A stretch of 64,000 bases of DNA from Ahrensia sp. R2A130 (GCF_000179775.1 NZ_AEEB01000022.1:434001-498000), one strand, 5' to 3'; counted from the first letter of the stretch, positions 31,484 to 42,163 are shown. Notes: generated by a model not told the origin, from the letters alone. Program-made: numbers and translations.

Positions 31484-33688
31484 ATGAACATCTCTGTAAA
31501 ATCGGGGCAACCAAATCGCCGCCAATTCCTCACCGCAGCAGGCGGACTGACGCTCGGCCTGTTCCTGCCGCTCGGCAACCGCGCTGCCGCCCAATCCGGT
31601 GCCGCCGCAGTGCTGGCAACAGATGCTGCACCTGTCACGCCATTCGAACCGAACGCCTTCATCCGCATTGCCTTGGACGACACGGTCACGGTGCTAATCA
31701 AACATATCGAGTTCGGCCAAGGCACTTATACCGGCCTCACCACATTGGTCGCAGAGGAGCTGGATGCCGACTGGCTGCAAATGCGCGCCACATCGGCACC
31801 TGCCGACGCGAAGATTTATGCCAACACCCTGTTCGGCATGCAGGGCACCGGCGGCTCCACCGCCATGGCAAATTCCTACATGCAAATGCGCAAAGCCGGC
31901 GCTGCCGCCCGCGCCATGCTTGTCTCCGCTGCTGCTGAAAGCTGGAATGTTCCTGCTGGAGAAATCGCGATAGCGAACGGCGTAGTCAGCCACGAACAAT
32001 CCGGCAAACAATCCAGCTTCGGCGCGCTGGCAGATGCCGCCAGCAAGGTGGCAACACCTATCGATGTGCCGTTGAAAGAGGCGAAAGACTTCGTCTTCAT
32101 CGGCACCGACCAGCCCAAGCTGGACAGCCTCGCCAAAACCGACGGCTCCGCTGAATTCGCAATCGATATCTACCGCGACAACATGCTGACGGTCGCCGTG
32201 CAGCACCCGCCGAAATTCGGCGCGACCCTCGTCAATTTCGATGACACGAAAACGTTGGAAGTCGAAGGCGTGGCATTCGTTCACCAGCTGCCCACCGGCG
32301 TCGCGGTTTACGCTGCCAACACCTACGCCGCCTTCAAAGGGCGCGATGCGTTGGACGTGAACTGGGATTTCTCAAAGGCCGAGACACGGTCCACGATTCA
32401 GATGAACGAAGAATGGGCAGCAGCCGCCAAAAAAGGCGGCACGGTTGCCGAACAATCCGGCGATCTCGATGCAGCCATGGCAGGTGCGGCAAAGACCCTG
32501 TCAGCTGATTACACGTTCCCTTTCCTCGCCCACGCACCGATGGAGCCTATCGACGGTGTGATCGAAATCCGCGAGGCAGAAACGGGCCGCGAGGCAGAGG
32601 TCTGGATGGGATCGCAACTGCAGACCGTCGACCACGCCACCATCGCAGGCACGCTGGAAATTCCGCAAGATCGCGTTGCGCTCAACACCACCCTCACAGG
32701 CGGTTCGTTCGGTCGTCGCGCCCAGCCGGGTTCGCCCATGGCTGCAGAACTGGCAGCTATCGCAGCCGCGCCAGATAAAGCGGGCAGCTATAAAATGCTG
32801 TGGTCGCGCAGCGATGATATTCGCGGCGGTTACTACCGCCCGTTGACCGCGCACCATCTGGAAGCCGGATTGGACGCCGACGGCAAAATCGTCGCGTGGC
32901 GCAACGATATCGCCAACCAGTCTTTCCTCCGCGGTTCGGCCTTTGAGGGTATGATCAAAGACGGCATCGACTCCACCGCCATCGAAGGCGCGGTGAAGAT
33001 GCCGTACAAATGGCCTGCCCATCGGGTGAGTTGGGCGGAAATGAAGACGCCGGTCACCGGCCTGTGGTGGCGTTCGGTCGGCCACACCCACACGGCCTTT
33101 GCAACCGAGACATTTCTCGATGAAGCACTGCTGGCCGGCGGCAAAGATGTCGTTGAAGGGCGCCTGGAGTTGATCGCGGATTCACCGCGCGATGCGTGGG
33201 TGTTGAAACGCTTGGCAGACATGATTTCCTGGGCAGGACCACAACAGGTCAATGGTCGAGCGCGAGGCATCGCCCTGCACGAAAGCTTCAACACCTATGT
33301 CGCTATGGCTGCCGAGGTCTCCGACGATAGCGGACAGCCGAAGGTTCATAAAATATGGTGCGCCGTCGATTGCGGCGTGGCCGTCAACCCCAACGTCATC
33401 CGCGCACAGATCGAAGGTGGCATCGGCTACGGTTTGGGCGCAGCGTTGTTCAACGCAATCACGCTTGGCGAAGGTGGCGAGGTGCAGCAGTCCAACTTTG
33501 ATGACTACCGCATGTTGCGCATCAACGAGATGCCGGAAATAGAGGTATCGATCATCCCATCCACCGAGCCGCCCACCGGTATAGGCGAACCCGGCACACC
33601 ACCAATCGCACCGGCAATCGCCAACGCATGGCGCGCGCTTACAGGCACCAACACACGTCAATTGCCCTTCGTCACGCCCAGCGTCTGA
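31484..33688 (+). CDS. Molybdopterin-binding large subunit (IorB/aldehyde or N-heterocycle oxidoreductase type)
   Basis: A 734-residue catalytic subunit. A Tat signal opens it (NRRQFLTAAGGLTLGLFLPLG), placing it in the periplasm. Substrate- and cofactor-binding signatures include HIEFGQGTYTGLTTLVAEEL, the GGSFGRRAQPG molybdopterin loop near residue 405, WWRSVGHTHTAFATE and the end GIGEPGTPPIAPAIANAW, whose Glu is the catalytic base of the family. Such enzymes hydroxylate aldehydes or N-heterocycles such as isoquinoline with water as oxygen source. The exact substrate is not shown by the sequence. It works with the 2Fe-2S subunit before it and probably passes electrons to the diheme cytochrome c encoded after it. 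Confidence 0.92.
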   Translation: MNISVKSGQPNRRQFLTAAGGLTLGLFLPLGNRAAAQSGAAAVLATDAAPVTPFEPNAFIRIALDDTVTVLIKHIEFGQGTYTGLTTLVAEELDADWLQMRATSAPADAKIYANTLFGMQGTGGSTAMANSYMQMRKAGAAARAMLVSAAAESWNVPAGEIAIANGVVSHEQSGKQSSFGALADAASKVATPIDVPLKEAKDFVFIGTDQPKLDSLAKTDGSAEFAIDIYRDNMLTVAVQHPPKFGATLVNFDDTKTLEVEGVAFVHQLPTGVAVYAANTYAAFKGRDALDVNWDFSKAETRSTIQMNEEWAAAAKKGGTVAEQSGDLDAAMAGAAKTLSADYTFPFLAHAPMEPIDGVIEIREAETGREAEVWMGSQLQTVDHATIAGTLEIPQDRVALNTTLTGGSFGRRAQPGSPMAAELAAIAAAPDKAGSYKMLWSRSDDIRGGYYRPLTAHHLEAGLDADGKIVAWRNDIANQSFLRGSAFEGMIKDGIDSTAIEGAVKMPYKWPAHRVSWAEMKTPVTGLWWRSVGHTHTAFATETFLDEALLAGGKDVVEGRLELIADSPRDAWVLKRLADMISWAGPQQVNGRARGIALHESFNTYVAMAAEVSDDSGQPKVHKIWCAVDCGVAVNPNVIRAQIEGGIGYGLGAALFNAITLGEGGEVQQSNFDDYRMLRINEMPEIEVSIIPSTEPPTGIGEPGTPPIAPAIANAWRALTGTNTRQLPFVTPSV

Positions 33689-33706
33689 CGCCCAAGGATT
33701 TTCCAA

Positions 33707-34336
33707 ATGATATTTTCCAGAACAGCCTTCAAATCAGCCGTCGCAACGATTGTGGCACTCACCCTGTTCGGTGCCGCCAGCACCTACGCACAGGATGCAG
33801 AAACCCTGCGCCCGGCATCAGAAATCGAAGCCATAGGTGACGAGCGTGAGCGCTCGCTGGCCGCATATGAAGAAGTGGCCAAAGTCGTCACCCACCCCCG
33901 TTGCATGAACTGCCACCCACGCGATTCCAGTCCACGACAGGGTATGGATATGGCCATGCACCAGCCGCCTGTAGTGCGCGGTGTCGATGATTTCGGCGCA
34001 CCCGCCATGCGCTGCGCCACCTGTCACGGCAACGAAAATGTGTCCTATGTCGGCTCCGAAGGCTCCATTCCGGGGCATGATCCATGGCACGTCGCACCGC
34101 TTTCCATGGGCTGGATAGGCCTGTCAAAAGGCGCAATCTGCGAGCAGTTGAAGGATCCTGAACGCAATGGTGACCGCACCATGGCGGAAATCCATGAGCA
34201 CATGGCGGAGGACGGCCTCGTCGGTTGGGCTTGGAACCCCGGCGAAGGCCGCGAACCCGCTCCCGGCACGCAGGATGTATTTGGCCAGCTGACTAAATTA
34301 TGGATCGACAACGGCGCACATTGCCCGACCAGCTAG
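33707..34336 (+). CDS. Periplasmic diheme cytochrome c
   Basis: A 209-residue protein with a Sec signal peptide (ends STYA). Two heme-binding CxxCH sites are seen: CMNCH near residue 67 and CATCH near residue 106, with Met residues between them that could be axial ligands. The end is acidic and contains conserved Trp and Cys (DNGAHC). It follows the Mo large subunit by 18 bases, so it is probably the electron acceptor of that periplasmic enzyme. No close named family is recognised. The next gene, a cNMP-binding flavoprotein, follows 18 bases later. Confidence 0.88.
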   Translation: MIFSRTAFKSAVATIVALTLFGAASTYAQDAETLRPASEIEAIGDERERSLAAYEEVAKVVTHPRCMNCHPRDSSPRQGMDMAMHQPPVVRGVDDFGAPAMRCATCHGNENVSYVGSEGSIPGHDPWHVAPLSMGWIGLSKGAICEQLKDPERNGDRTMAEIHEHMAEDGLVGWAWNPGEGREPAPGTQDVFGQLTKLWIDNGAHCPTS

Positions 34337-34354
34337 TGACGGAAAAAACGTAAT

Positions 34355-36082
34355 ATGAGTGAACAGACCACCACCCAAGGTTCTGCTGCGGAAGGCGCAA
34401 GAGAAGCCGCCACAGGCGCAGCCGATCCTTATGCACGTGAAGCGCAAACTTTTCCCAAGCTCACCGACGAACAGCTGAAACGCATCACGGCCTATGGCAC
34501 CGTTGAGGACACTCCAGCGGGAACGATGTTGTTTCAGCGAGGCCAGCGCGGCGTCGATTTCTTCGTCATTCTGTCCGGCAGCGTGCAAATTATCGACGGT
34601 GATGTGGATGGCGGCGACAACATAATAACCACCCATGGGTCGAGCCAGTTCACCGGCGAGTTAGACCTGTTCAACCAGCGCAAAATTTTGGTCGATGGCA
34701 AGACAGGCGAAGATTCATGCCTGCTGCGTCTGACCCGTGACCAGTTTCGCCGCATGTCTTCGACCGAGCAGGATATCGGCGAGATCATCATGCGCGCATT
34801 CATTTTAAGGCGCACGGCTTTCATTATCCATCAAGAGGCCGGCGTTACGATTATCGGCAATCCCAATGGCCGCGATGTGGTGCGGATGCAGCGTTTTCTC
34901 ACGCGCAACGGCTACCCCGTTTCCGTCATGGAGCCATCCGCCGCCGAGACGAAGCACTATATGAGCGAGTGCAATATCGAACCTGCAGACGTGGCACTGG
35001 TACGCGCGCCGGACGGCGAAGTGTGGAAGAACCCCACCACCGCTGAGTTGGCCGACAATCTGGGTCTGACAGAGGACATCGACAGCGAGCACGTTTTCGA
35101 TCTGGCCGTGGTGGGCGCTGGGCCAGCAGGCCTTTCGGCCTGCGTCTATGGCGCATCGGAAAATCTCGACACCATCGTCATCGAAGCGGAAGCGCCCGGC
35201 GGGCAGGCAGGTACCAGCTCGAAGATCGAAAACTATCTCGGCTTCCCCACCGGCATTTCCGGACAGGCGCTTGCTGGCCGTGCATGGATTCAGGGGCAGA
35301 AATTCGGCGCGCAATTTGCGATCGCTCGCGGTGCAACCGAAATCGGGCAGAACGGCAATATCTTCGACCTCACAACCGAAGGCGGCATCGGCGTAAAAGC
35401 CCGCGCCGTCATTCTAGCGTGCGGGGCAACATACCGGCGCTTGAATTTGGAAAACTACGAGAAATTCGAAGGTCAGGGCATCCACTATGCAGCCACCGCT
35501 CTGGAAGCGCAGTTTTGCTCCGGCACTGAAGTCGCCGTCATCGGCGGCGGAAATTCTGCCGGTCAGGCAGCGGTGTTTCTGTCCGGCTTCGCCAGCCACG
35601 TTCATGTTCTCGTGCGCGGCAATGGTTTGGCCGACACCATGTCGGATTATCTGGTGCAACGCATCGATCAATCGTCTCGCATTACGCTGCACAGCCATAC
35701 CGAGATCACCGCGTTGGACGGTGGTCGGATGTTGGAGCAGGTAACGTGGAAGAATTCGAAGACCGGCGAAAGCGAGATCAAAGAAATGGGCAACGTCTTC
35801 GTTATGATCGGCGCTGTTCCGAACACCGGATGGCTGGGTGATTGCGTGGAACTGGACGAGCGGGGCTTTGTGCTGTCCGGACCCAAAGCACGCAAAGACG
35901 CCGACACGCCATTCGACACCTCTGTCTCCGGTGTTTATGCCGTGGGCGATGTGCGTTCGGGCTCGGTCAAACGAGTAGCATCCGGCGTTGGCGAAGGGTC
36001 GGTCTGCATCTCTTCCGTCCATCAATATCTTGCCGCCCTGCGGGAACGCGAGGACATGATGCCACCCGACGCGCAGATGTGA
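34355..36082 (+). CDS. cNMP-binding domain fused to thioredoxin-reductase-like flavoprotein without CxxC
   Basis: A 575-residue cytoplasmic protein. Residues about 40-160 are a cyclic-nucleotide/CRP-like domain (TMLFQRGQRGVDFFVILSGSV, SSQFTGELDLFN). Residues about 250-560 are a TrxB-like flavoprotein: FAD loop VVGAGPAGLSACVYG, GGQAGTSSKIENYLGFP, NADPH loop VIGGGNSAGQAAVFLSGFA and the ending SGVYAVGDVRSGSVKRVASGVGEGS. In thioredoxin reductases a CATC follows the GVSY motif before the NADPH domain; here the position reads GIHYAATALEAQF. The two redox Cys are absent, so disulfide reduction is unlikely. The head domain could gate an electron-transfer or ferredoxin-reductase-like reaction by cyclic nucleotide. 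It is last in the ABC-Mo hydroxylase-cytochrome run. Confidence 0.88.
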   Translation: MSEQTTTQGSAAEGAREAATGAADPYAREAQTFPKLTDEQLKRITAYGTVEDTPAGTMLFQRGQRGVDFFVILSGSVQIIDGDVDGGDNIITTHGSSQFTGELDLFNQRKILVDGKTGEDSCLLRLTRDQFRRMSSTEQDIGEIIMRAFILRRTAFIIHQEAGVTIIGNPNGRDVVRMQRFLTRNGYPVSVMEPSAAETKHYMSECNIEPADVALVRAPDGEVWKNPTTAELADNLGLTEDIDSEHVFDLAVVGAGPAGLSACVYGASENLDTIVIEAEAPGGQAGTSSKIENYLGFPTGISGQALAGRAWIQGQKFGAQFAIARGATEIGQNGNIFDLTTEGGIGVKARAVILACGATYRRLNLENYEKFEGQGIHYAATALEAQFCSGTEVAVIGGGNSAGQAAVFLSGFASHVHVLVRGNGLADTMSDYLVQRIDQSSRITLHSHTEITALDGGRMLEQVTWKNSKTGESEIKEMGNVFVMIGAVPNTGWLGDCVELDERGFVLSGPKARKDADTPFDTSVSGVYAVGDVRSGSVKRVASGVGEGSVCISSVHQYLAALREREDMMPPDAQM

Positions 36083-36151
36083 CAACGGGCCGGTTGTGAA
36101 CCGCGCTGCGGACGCTTACCTCTAGAGCACCGGTAAGGAGGACCGCGCACC

Positions 36152-36832
36152 ATGAAAGCTGGAAATCAGACATATCTGGACCTTGCGGACCTACCGACAT
36201 CATTGGCGCTTTTTCCGCTGACAGGCGCGCTTTTGCTACCCGCTGGTAACATGCCGCTGAACATTTTCGAGCCGCGTTATCTTTCCATGCTGGAGGACGC
36301 GATTGCCGGGCACCGTATCATCGGTATGGTGCAGCCGCGCTTCGATCTTGCCGATGGTGAACAGAGCGAAGACCATCCACAACTGTGCGAAGTGGGCTGC
36401 ATGGGTCGCATCACAGCACATCAGGAAAGTGGTGACGGGCGGGTTATGATCAACCTGTCCGGCGTAGCGCGCTTCCGTATTCGTGAAGAAACCAAACTGG
36501 TCAACGGTTACCGCACAGCGAAAGTCGCAGGCTTTGCAGATGATCTTTCCGAAGACCCGGAAGCCGCGAAGGCTGTGGACCGCGATGGCCTGTTACGAAC
36601 CTTCAAGCAGTTCCTCGAGGCCAACGATATGGAAGCCGATTGGGATGGCGTGCGTGAAGCCAACACCGAAACGCTGGTCAACACACTGTCGATGATGAGC
36701 CCCTACGGCCCCGCCGAAAAGCAGGCGCTGCTTGAGGCACCGGACCTGAAAACACGTTCTGAAACGCTGGTGGCGATCACCGAAATCATGCTGGCACGCG
36801 AAGCTGGCACGTCATCCTCGACGTTGCAGTAG
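36152..36832 (+). CDS. LON peptidase substrate-binding domain protein
   Basis: A 226-residue protein of the LON N-terminal-domain-only type, without the ATPase and protease of Lon. It begins [26 protein letters not shown], the family signature, and continues with [17 protein letters not shown]. The family is widespread in bacteria with no firm function, possibly substrate binding in protein turnover or RNA-related processes. ATG 36152 is preceded by AAGGAGG, a strong site. The next gene starts four bases after the stop. In Alphaproteobacteria this gene often sits beside a Trm112-like gene, as it does here. Confidence 0.9.
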   Translation: MKAGNQTYLDLADLPTSLALFPLTGALLLPAGNMPLNIFEPRYLSMLEDAIAGHRIIGMVQPRFDLADGEQSEDHPQLCEVGCMGRITAHQESGDGRVMINLSGVARFRIREETKLVNGYRTAKVAGFADDLSEDPEAAKAVDRDGLLRTFKQFLEANDMEADWDGVREANTETLVNTLSMMSPYGPAEKQALLEAPDLKTRSETLVAITEIMLAREAGTSSSTLQ

Positions 36833-36836
36833 GGTC

Positions 36837-37094
36837 ATGGCTTCTCCCAAAGAAGTGGCAAAAAAGAAGAAAGCCGTTCCAAGCGTCGGCCATTCCGCTC
36901 ACGCAATGCGTGGCGAGGCGCCATCGCTTTCGGTGAAGATGCTAGAGCTCCTGGTCTGCCCCCGCAGCCATGGCTCGCTGGTTTATGATGAAACCGCACA
37001 GGAACTCACCTGTAAACGCTCGCTGCTCGCCTATCCGGTGCGTGACGGCGTGCCGATTTTGTTGGAAAGCGAAGCCCGCGCCATCGAAGACTAA
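36837..37094 (+). CDS. Trm112-like/UPF0434 zinc-ribbon protein
   Basis: An 85-residue protein. After a positively charged 30-residue lead-in, the core [20 protein letters not shown] and [19 protein letters not shown] is the Trm112 family fold. The family acts as a small partner or activator of methyltransferases; the standard second Cys pair is reduced to CPRSH and LTCKRS here, so only part of the usual zinc ligands remain. It overlaps no neighbour but follows the LON-domain gene after four bases, forming a pair common in the order. Confidence 0.9.
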   Translation: MASPKEVAKKKKAVPSVGHSAHAMRGEAPSLSVKMLELLVCPRSHGSLVYDETAQELTCKRSLLAYPVRDGVPILLESEARAIED

Positions 37095-37179
37095 AGCATG
37101 GACGGCGGTTTTGTTGATTGGCCCACACTATCACCCTCTGCTATAGCGCCTGCCAACAATGACTGCCGGGGCTTGAGAA

Positions 37180-37929
37180 ATGGCTGACGAAACCGATACC
37201 AACTACGCCAACCAGTCCAGCGGTTACGGTGTGGAAGTGGAAGCGCCCTTTCCAAAACGACGCCGGGAATTGGTGGAGCCTGAATTTCCACGCAAGCTGC
37301 TGGGGGGCTACGCGCATTTTCGCAAAAACCGCCTGTCGCGCGAGCGCGAGCGCTACGAGGAACTGGCCGCTGCCGGACAACGCCCGGACACGATGATCGT
37401 AGCCTGCTGCGACAGCCGTTCTGCACCGGAAACGATTTTTGGCGCAGCACCGGGTGAAATGTTCGTGGTGCGAAACGTCGCCAACATCGTACCACCCTAC
37501 GCCGACACCGGCGACTTTCACGGCACATCAGCTGCGCTGGAATATGCCGTTCAGGAGCTTCGCGTAAAACATATCGTTGTCATGGGCCACGGTCGCTGCG
37601 GCGGCATCGGCGCTGTGGTTCAGCAGATGACAGGAGCAGCTTCCAAACCTCTGTCACCGGGCGATTTCATCGGCAAATGGATTTCGCTTCTGGAGCCGGC
37701 AGCCGCCCGCATCACCCGCACGGAAGGCGAAAGCGCATCCGACCTTCAGTTCAAATTGGAGGCAGAAGGCATCCGCCAATCCATCGAAAACTTGAAGACT
37801 TTTCCGTGCGTTTCCATTCTGTTGGAACGCGAACAACTATCGCTCCACGGCGCATGGTTCGATATTTCAGACGGCGAGTTGTGGACGTTGGACGCCGAAA
37901 CAGGTGAGTTTGAAAAGCCGTTTGGGTAG
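37180..37929 (+). CDS. Beta-class carbonic anhydrase
   Basis: A zinc enzyme that interconverts CO2 and bicarbonate in the cytoplasm. The 249-residue protein has the zinc and catalytic set CCDSR (Cys76, Asp78, Arg80), followed by VVRNVANIVPP, and GHGRCGG (His137, Cys140). These are the family ligands with the normal spacing. An N-terminal extension of about 30 residues, rich in Asn and Glu, precedes the domain. ATG 37180 is chosen because it opens the frame. The convergent UbiH-like gene ends 13 bases beyond the stop. Confidence 0.95.
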   Translation: MADETDTNYANQSSGYGVEVEAPFPKRRRELVEPEFPRKLLGGYAHFRKNRLSRERERYEELAAAGQRPDTMIVACCDSRSAPETIFGAAPGEMFVVRNVANIVPPYADTGDFHGTSAALEYAVQELRVKHIVVMGHGRCGGIGAVVQQMTGAASKPLSPGDFIGKWISLLEPAAARITRTEGESASDLQFKLEAEGIRQSIENLKTFPCVSILLEREQLSLHGAWFDISDGELWTLDAETGEFEKPFG

Positions 37930-37942
37930 ATTTCGCTAACGG

Positions 37943-39193
37943 TCAGATGGCCTCACCGTTCAACAAAGCAGGCGAACTGTCCGAACGGCCAGCGGCCTGA
38001 TCGATGAACGCGGACTTGAGTTGCGGCAGGCGATCTACGATGCCGAGACCAACGGTACGTAACATGCGAAGCGGGCCGATATCGTTGGAGAACAACCGGT
38101 TGAGCACATCGGTGACGACGCCCATTTGGACAGTATCGAACCGGCGCCAGCGCTCGTAACGCTCCAGCGCTGTCACCGAACCGATGTCGAGGCCGAGACG
38201 GTCGGTTTCGACGATCACTTGCGCTAATGCTGCGGCATCTTTGAAGCCGAGATTAAGGCCTTGGCCTGCGATGGGATGGATGCCGTGGGCAGCGTCTCCA
38301 ACCAGCGCAAAGCGAGGGCGGATGAAGTCGCGCGCCAGGGTTAATCCTAACGGAAATGCTTTGCGGGGCCCAGCCAATGAAATTTCGCCCAGCTTGTGAC
38401 CAAAGCGTTTTTCCAGCTCCAACTCGAAGGTGAAATCGTCTGCCGCCATCAACCGCTTGGCGTTGCCATCCGGCTCCGTCCACACCAGCGACGAGCGGTT
38501 GCCTTTATCGGCATCCGGTTTCAACGGCAGCGTTGCAAAAGGGCCACCGGGCAAAAAATGCTCTTCGGCACGGCCATTGTGAGGCCTTTCGTGGGTGACC
38601 GTTGTGACAATACCCATCTGGCCATACTGCCAGTTCACCGTGCGAATGCCCGCCTGTTGGCGCAGGCCGGAGCGCACACCATCAGCGGCCACCAGAAGGC
38701 GGGTGCGAAGGGTGCGACCGGAACCTAGCGTCACCAGCGTGGCCGGATCTTCGGTTTCGAACTCAGCCACCGTCTCACCGTGCAGCATTTCGATGCCCAG
38801 CGTTTCGGCCCGTTCACGCAATGCGCCGACCAGCGCCTTGTTGGGAATCATGTGGGCGAAAGGCTCGCCCTCCTCCACATCTTTGCCACCGGTGCCGAAG
38901 GTAAGGAACACGGGGCGCACGGGATCATTCGTGCGGCTATCGGTGACGATCATTTCATTGATCGGTTGCGCGTGGTCGAGCAGGCCATTCCAGATGCCCA
39001 TTTGGTCCAGCATCCGACCGGCAGCAGCGGCGATGGCCGACGCACGTTCGTCTTTCGACAAGGCATCGGCAGGAGCGGCATCCACCAGCGTCAATTTCAG
39101 GTGCGGCGCAGCGTGGGCAACGGCTACAGCAGTGGACAGGCCGACATAGCCGCCACCGGCGATAACAACATCACGAATCTCAACATCACTCAT
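37943..39193 (-). CDS. UbiH/UbiF/COQ6-family FAD-dependent hydroxylase
   Basis: A 416-residue flavoprotein monooxygenase that probably hydroxylates the ring in ubiquinone synthesis. The family marks are the N-terminal FAD loop VVIAGGGYVGLSTAVAVA, the ring motif LVAADGVRSGLRQQAGI and the second FAD-binding motif ALVGDAAHGIHPIAGQGLNLGFKDAAAL. Which ring position is oxidised cannot be told. The start is ATG 39193; an upstream frame to 39235 is less likely. The gene is divergent from tesB with a 120-base shared region and convergent with the carbonic anhydrase gene. Confidence 0.92.
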   Translation of the reverse strand: MSDVEIRDVVIAGGGYVGLSTAVAVAHAAPHLKLTLVDAAPADALSKDERASAIAAAAGRMLDQMGIWNGLLDHAQPINEMIVTDSRTNDPVRPVFLTFGTGGKDVEEGEPFAHMIPNKALVGALRERAETLGIEMLHGETVAEFETEDPATLVTLGSGRTLRTRLLVAADGVRSGLRQQAGIRTVNWQYGQMGIVTTVTHERPHNGRAEEHFLPGGPFATLPLKPDADKGNRSSLVWTEPDGNAKRLMAADDFTFELELEKRFGHKLGEISLAGPRKAFPLGLTLARDFIRPRFALVGDAAHGIHPIAGQGLNLGFKDAAALAQVIVETDRLGLDIGSVTALERYERWRRFDTVQMGVVTDVLNRLFSNDIGPLRMLRTVGLGIVDRLPQLKSAFIDQAAGRSDSSPALLNGEAI

Positions 39194-39313
39194 AATCGCA
39201 CTTTCTGTTTTGGCCCATGCAGATGGGCCTACCAAGCGGCGGCCCGGTGGCGTAACATCACTTCACCTTCCATATGGTGCAGGGCGCGGGATGACACCAC
39301 CCGCAGCGACCAC

Positions 39314-40246
39314 ATGTCAGACAACAATTCCGAACTCACGGCTGTAGAAGAGCTCCTCGCCATACTCGACCTGGAACCGCTGGAGCGCAATCTGTATCGC
39401 GGTCGCAGCCCCGCGACGGGTTGGCAGCGCGTTTTCGGTGGTCAGGTCATCGGGCAGGCGCTGGTGGCAGCGCAACGGACGGTGGAAAACGAAGGTGATG
39501 ACGCCCGCCCCGTCCATTCGCTGCACGGCTATTTCCTGCGGCCCGGTGATCCCTCCGTGCCCATCATCTACGAGGTCGACCGCATTCGCGACGGGGGGTC
39601 GTTCACGACCCGTCGCGTGATCGGCATTCAACACGGCAAGGCAATTTTCTCGACGTCGGTTTCTTTTCACAAACGTGAGGAAGGTCTCGACTACCAGATG
39701 CCCATGCCGGACATGCCCCACCCGGACACACTAGCCAGCGAAGCTGAACTGAAAGAGAAATTTATGGACCACGCGCCGGATGGCGTGAAAAATTACTGGA
39801 AGCGCAAGCGGGCTATCGAGGTGCGTTGGACGTCGCTGGATCATTATCTGTCCCGCGATCCTCAACCACCGCACCAGCATGTCTGGGTGCGCGCCACCGG
39901 CCCAATTCCGAAAGATCAGGCGGTACAAGCAGCCGTACTCGCCTACGCGTCCGACATGACCCTGCTCGATACCGCGCTCTTTCCGCACGGGCGCACGGTC
40001 TATGATCCCGATCTTCAGACGGCGAGCCTAGATCATTCCCTGTGGTTTCATCGCCCAATTGATATGAACGAGTGGCTGTTGTTCACACAGGATACGCCGA
40101 ATTCGAACGGCGGGCGTGGTCTGTCGCGCGGGTCACTTTATTCGATAGACGGCACGCTGGTGGCCTCCACCGCGCAGGAGGGACTGATGCGTCCCCGCGA
40201 CCCATCCCACAGAGCGCAATCAGGAATGCCTAAAAAACAGGCATAA
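39314..40246 (+). CDS. tesB: Acyl-CoA thioesterase II
   Basis: A cytoplasmic double hot-dog enzyme that hydrolyses medium- and long-chain acyl-CoA to free acid and CoA. The 310-residue product has FGGQVIGQALVAAQRTV and LHGYFLRPGDPSVPIIYEV in the first half, SLDHSLWFHRPIDMNEWLLF in the second and GRGLSRGSLYSIDGTLVAS at the end; these include the family active-site Asp, Thr/Ser and Gln positions. ATG 39314 starts the domain; the longer frame from 38780 runs antisense through the ubiH-like gene and is not real. It is followed by the nitrogen-control genes glnK-amtB after a 206-base region. Confidence 0.93.
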   Translation: MSDNNSELTAVEELLAILDLEPLERNLYRGRSPATGWQRVFGGQVIGQALVAAQRTVENEGDDARPVHSLHGYFLRPGDPSVPIIYEVDRIRDGGSFTTRRVIGIQHGKAIFSTSVSFHKREEGLDYQMPMPDMPHPDTLASEAELKEKFMDHAPDGVKNYWKRKRAIEVRWTSLDHYLSRDPQPPHQHVWVRATGPIPKDQAVQAAVLAYASDMTLLDTALFPHGRTVYDPDLQTASLDHSLWFHRPIDMNEWLLFTQDTPNSNGGRGLSRGSLYSIDGTLVASTAQEGLMRPRDPSHRAQSGMPKKQA

Positions 40247-40267
40247 ATACATAGGCACATTATTAAT

Positions 40268-40282
40268 GCTCACAATTTGAGC
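40268..40282. promoter_or_regulatory. Palindrome upstream of glnK (possible NtrC site)
   Basis: GCTCA-CAATT-TGAGC is a perfect 5-base inverted repeat with a five-base spacer, about 65 bases before the sigma-54-like promoter at 40346. The position and spacing fit an enhancer site, but the half sites differ from the NtrC consensus GCACC/GGTGC. Confidence 0.35.
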
Positions 40283-40345
40283 GTAATTCTGCCGCCTTTC
40301 AGCCTGCCTTAACTTTTCGTCAATGATTCCAAGCCTCTGCCAAAC

Positions 40346-40362
40346 TGGCACGAGTCTTGAAT
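40346..40362 (+). promoter_or_regulatory. Sigma-54-like promoter of glnK-amtB
   Basis: TGGCACGAGTCTTGAAT matches the sigma-54 consensus TGGCAC-N5-TTGC(A/T) except that the -12 GC is GA. It lies about 90 bases before the glnK ATG at 40453, where nitrogen-controlled glnK-amtB operons usually carry such a promoter. Confidence 0.55.
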
Positions 40363-40452
40363 GTACTTCGTCGTGCCGTGGCGTTTTTGCGCCATGAAAC
40401 GAATGAAGGCACCGGCGCAGGATCGGTGGCCACAAAGACGGGAACGCAAGAC

Positions 40453-40791
40453 ATGAAATTTGTCGTGGCAGTTATCAAGCCGTTCAAGCTCGACGAAGTC
40501 CGTGATGCCCTCTCCGCCATCGGCGTGCAGGGTCTGACCGTGACGGAAGTCAAAGGATACGGCCGCCAGAAAGGGCAAAGCGAGATTTATCGCGGCGCTG
40601 AATATGCGGTGCATTTCGTACCAAAGCTCAAGCTGGAAATCGCGGTCGACGATGCGCTTGCAGCGCAGGTCGTCGAAGCCATCCAGACCAACGCCTCCAC
40701 CGGCCAGATCGGCGATGGCAAAGTCTTCGTGCTCGATCTTGAATCCGCCCTTCGCATCCGTACCGGTGAAGCCGGTGCGGACGCCCTTTAA
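40453..40791 (+). CDS. glnK: PII signal protein GlnK
   Basis: A 112-residue trimeric PII protein that reads 2-oxoglutarate and ATP/ADP and controls ammonium uptake and nitrogen metabolism. The family marks are [20 protein letters not shown] at the start, the T-loop [17 protein letters not shown] with the uridylylated Tyr51, and the C-terminal [24 protein letters not shown]. The ATG at 40453 is the family start; the longer frame upstream is leader sequence. The next gene, 25 bases on, is an ammonium transporter, so it is GlnK rather than GlnB; GlnK binds the transporter to block it under nitrogen plenty. A sigma-54-like promoter lies upstream. Confidence 0.95.
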   Translation: MKFVVAVIKPFKLDEVRDALSAIGVQGLTVTEVKGYGRQKGQSEIYRGAEYAVHFVPKLKLEIAVDDALAAQVVEAIQTNASTGQIGDGKVFVLDLESALRIRTGEAGADAL

Positions 40792-40816
40792 CCTTAGTTC
40801 AACGGGAATTCCTCCT

Positions 40817-42163
<1,347 letters not shown>

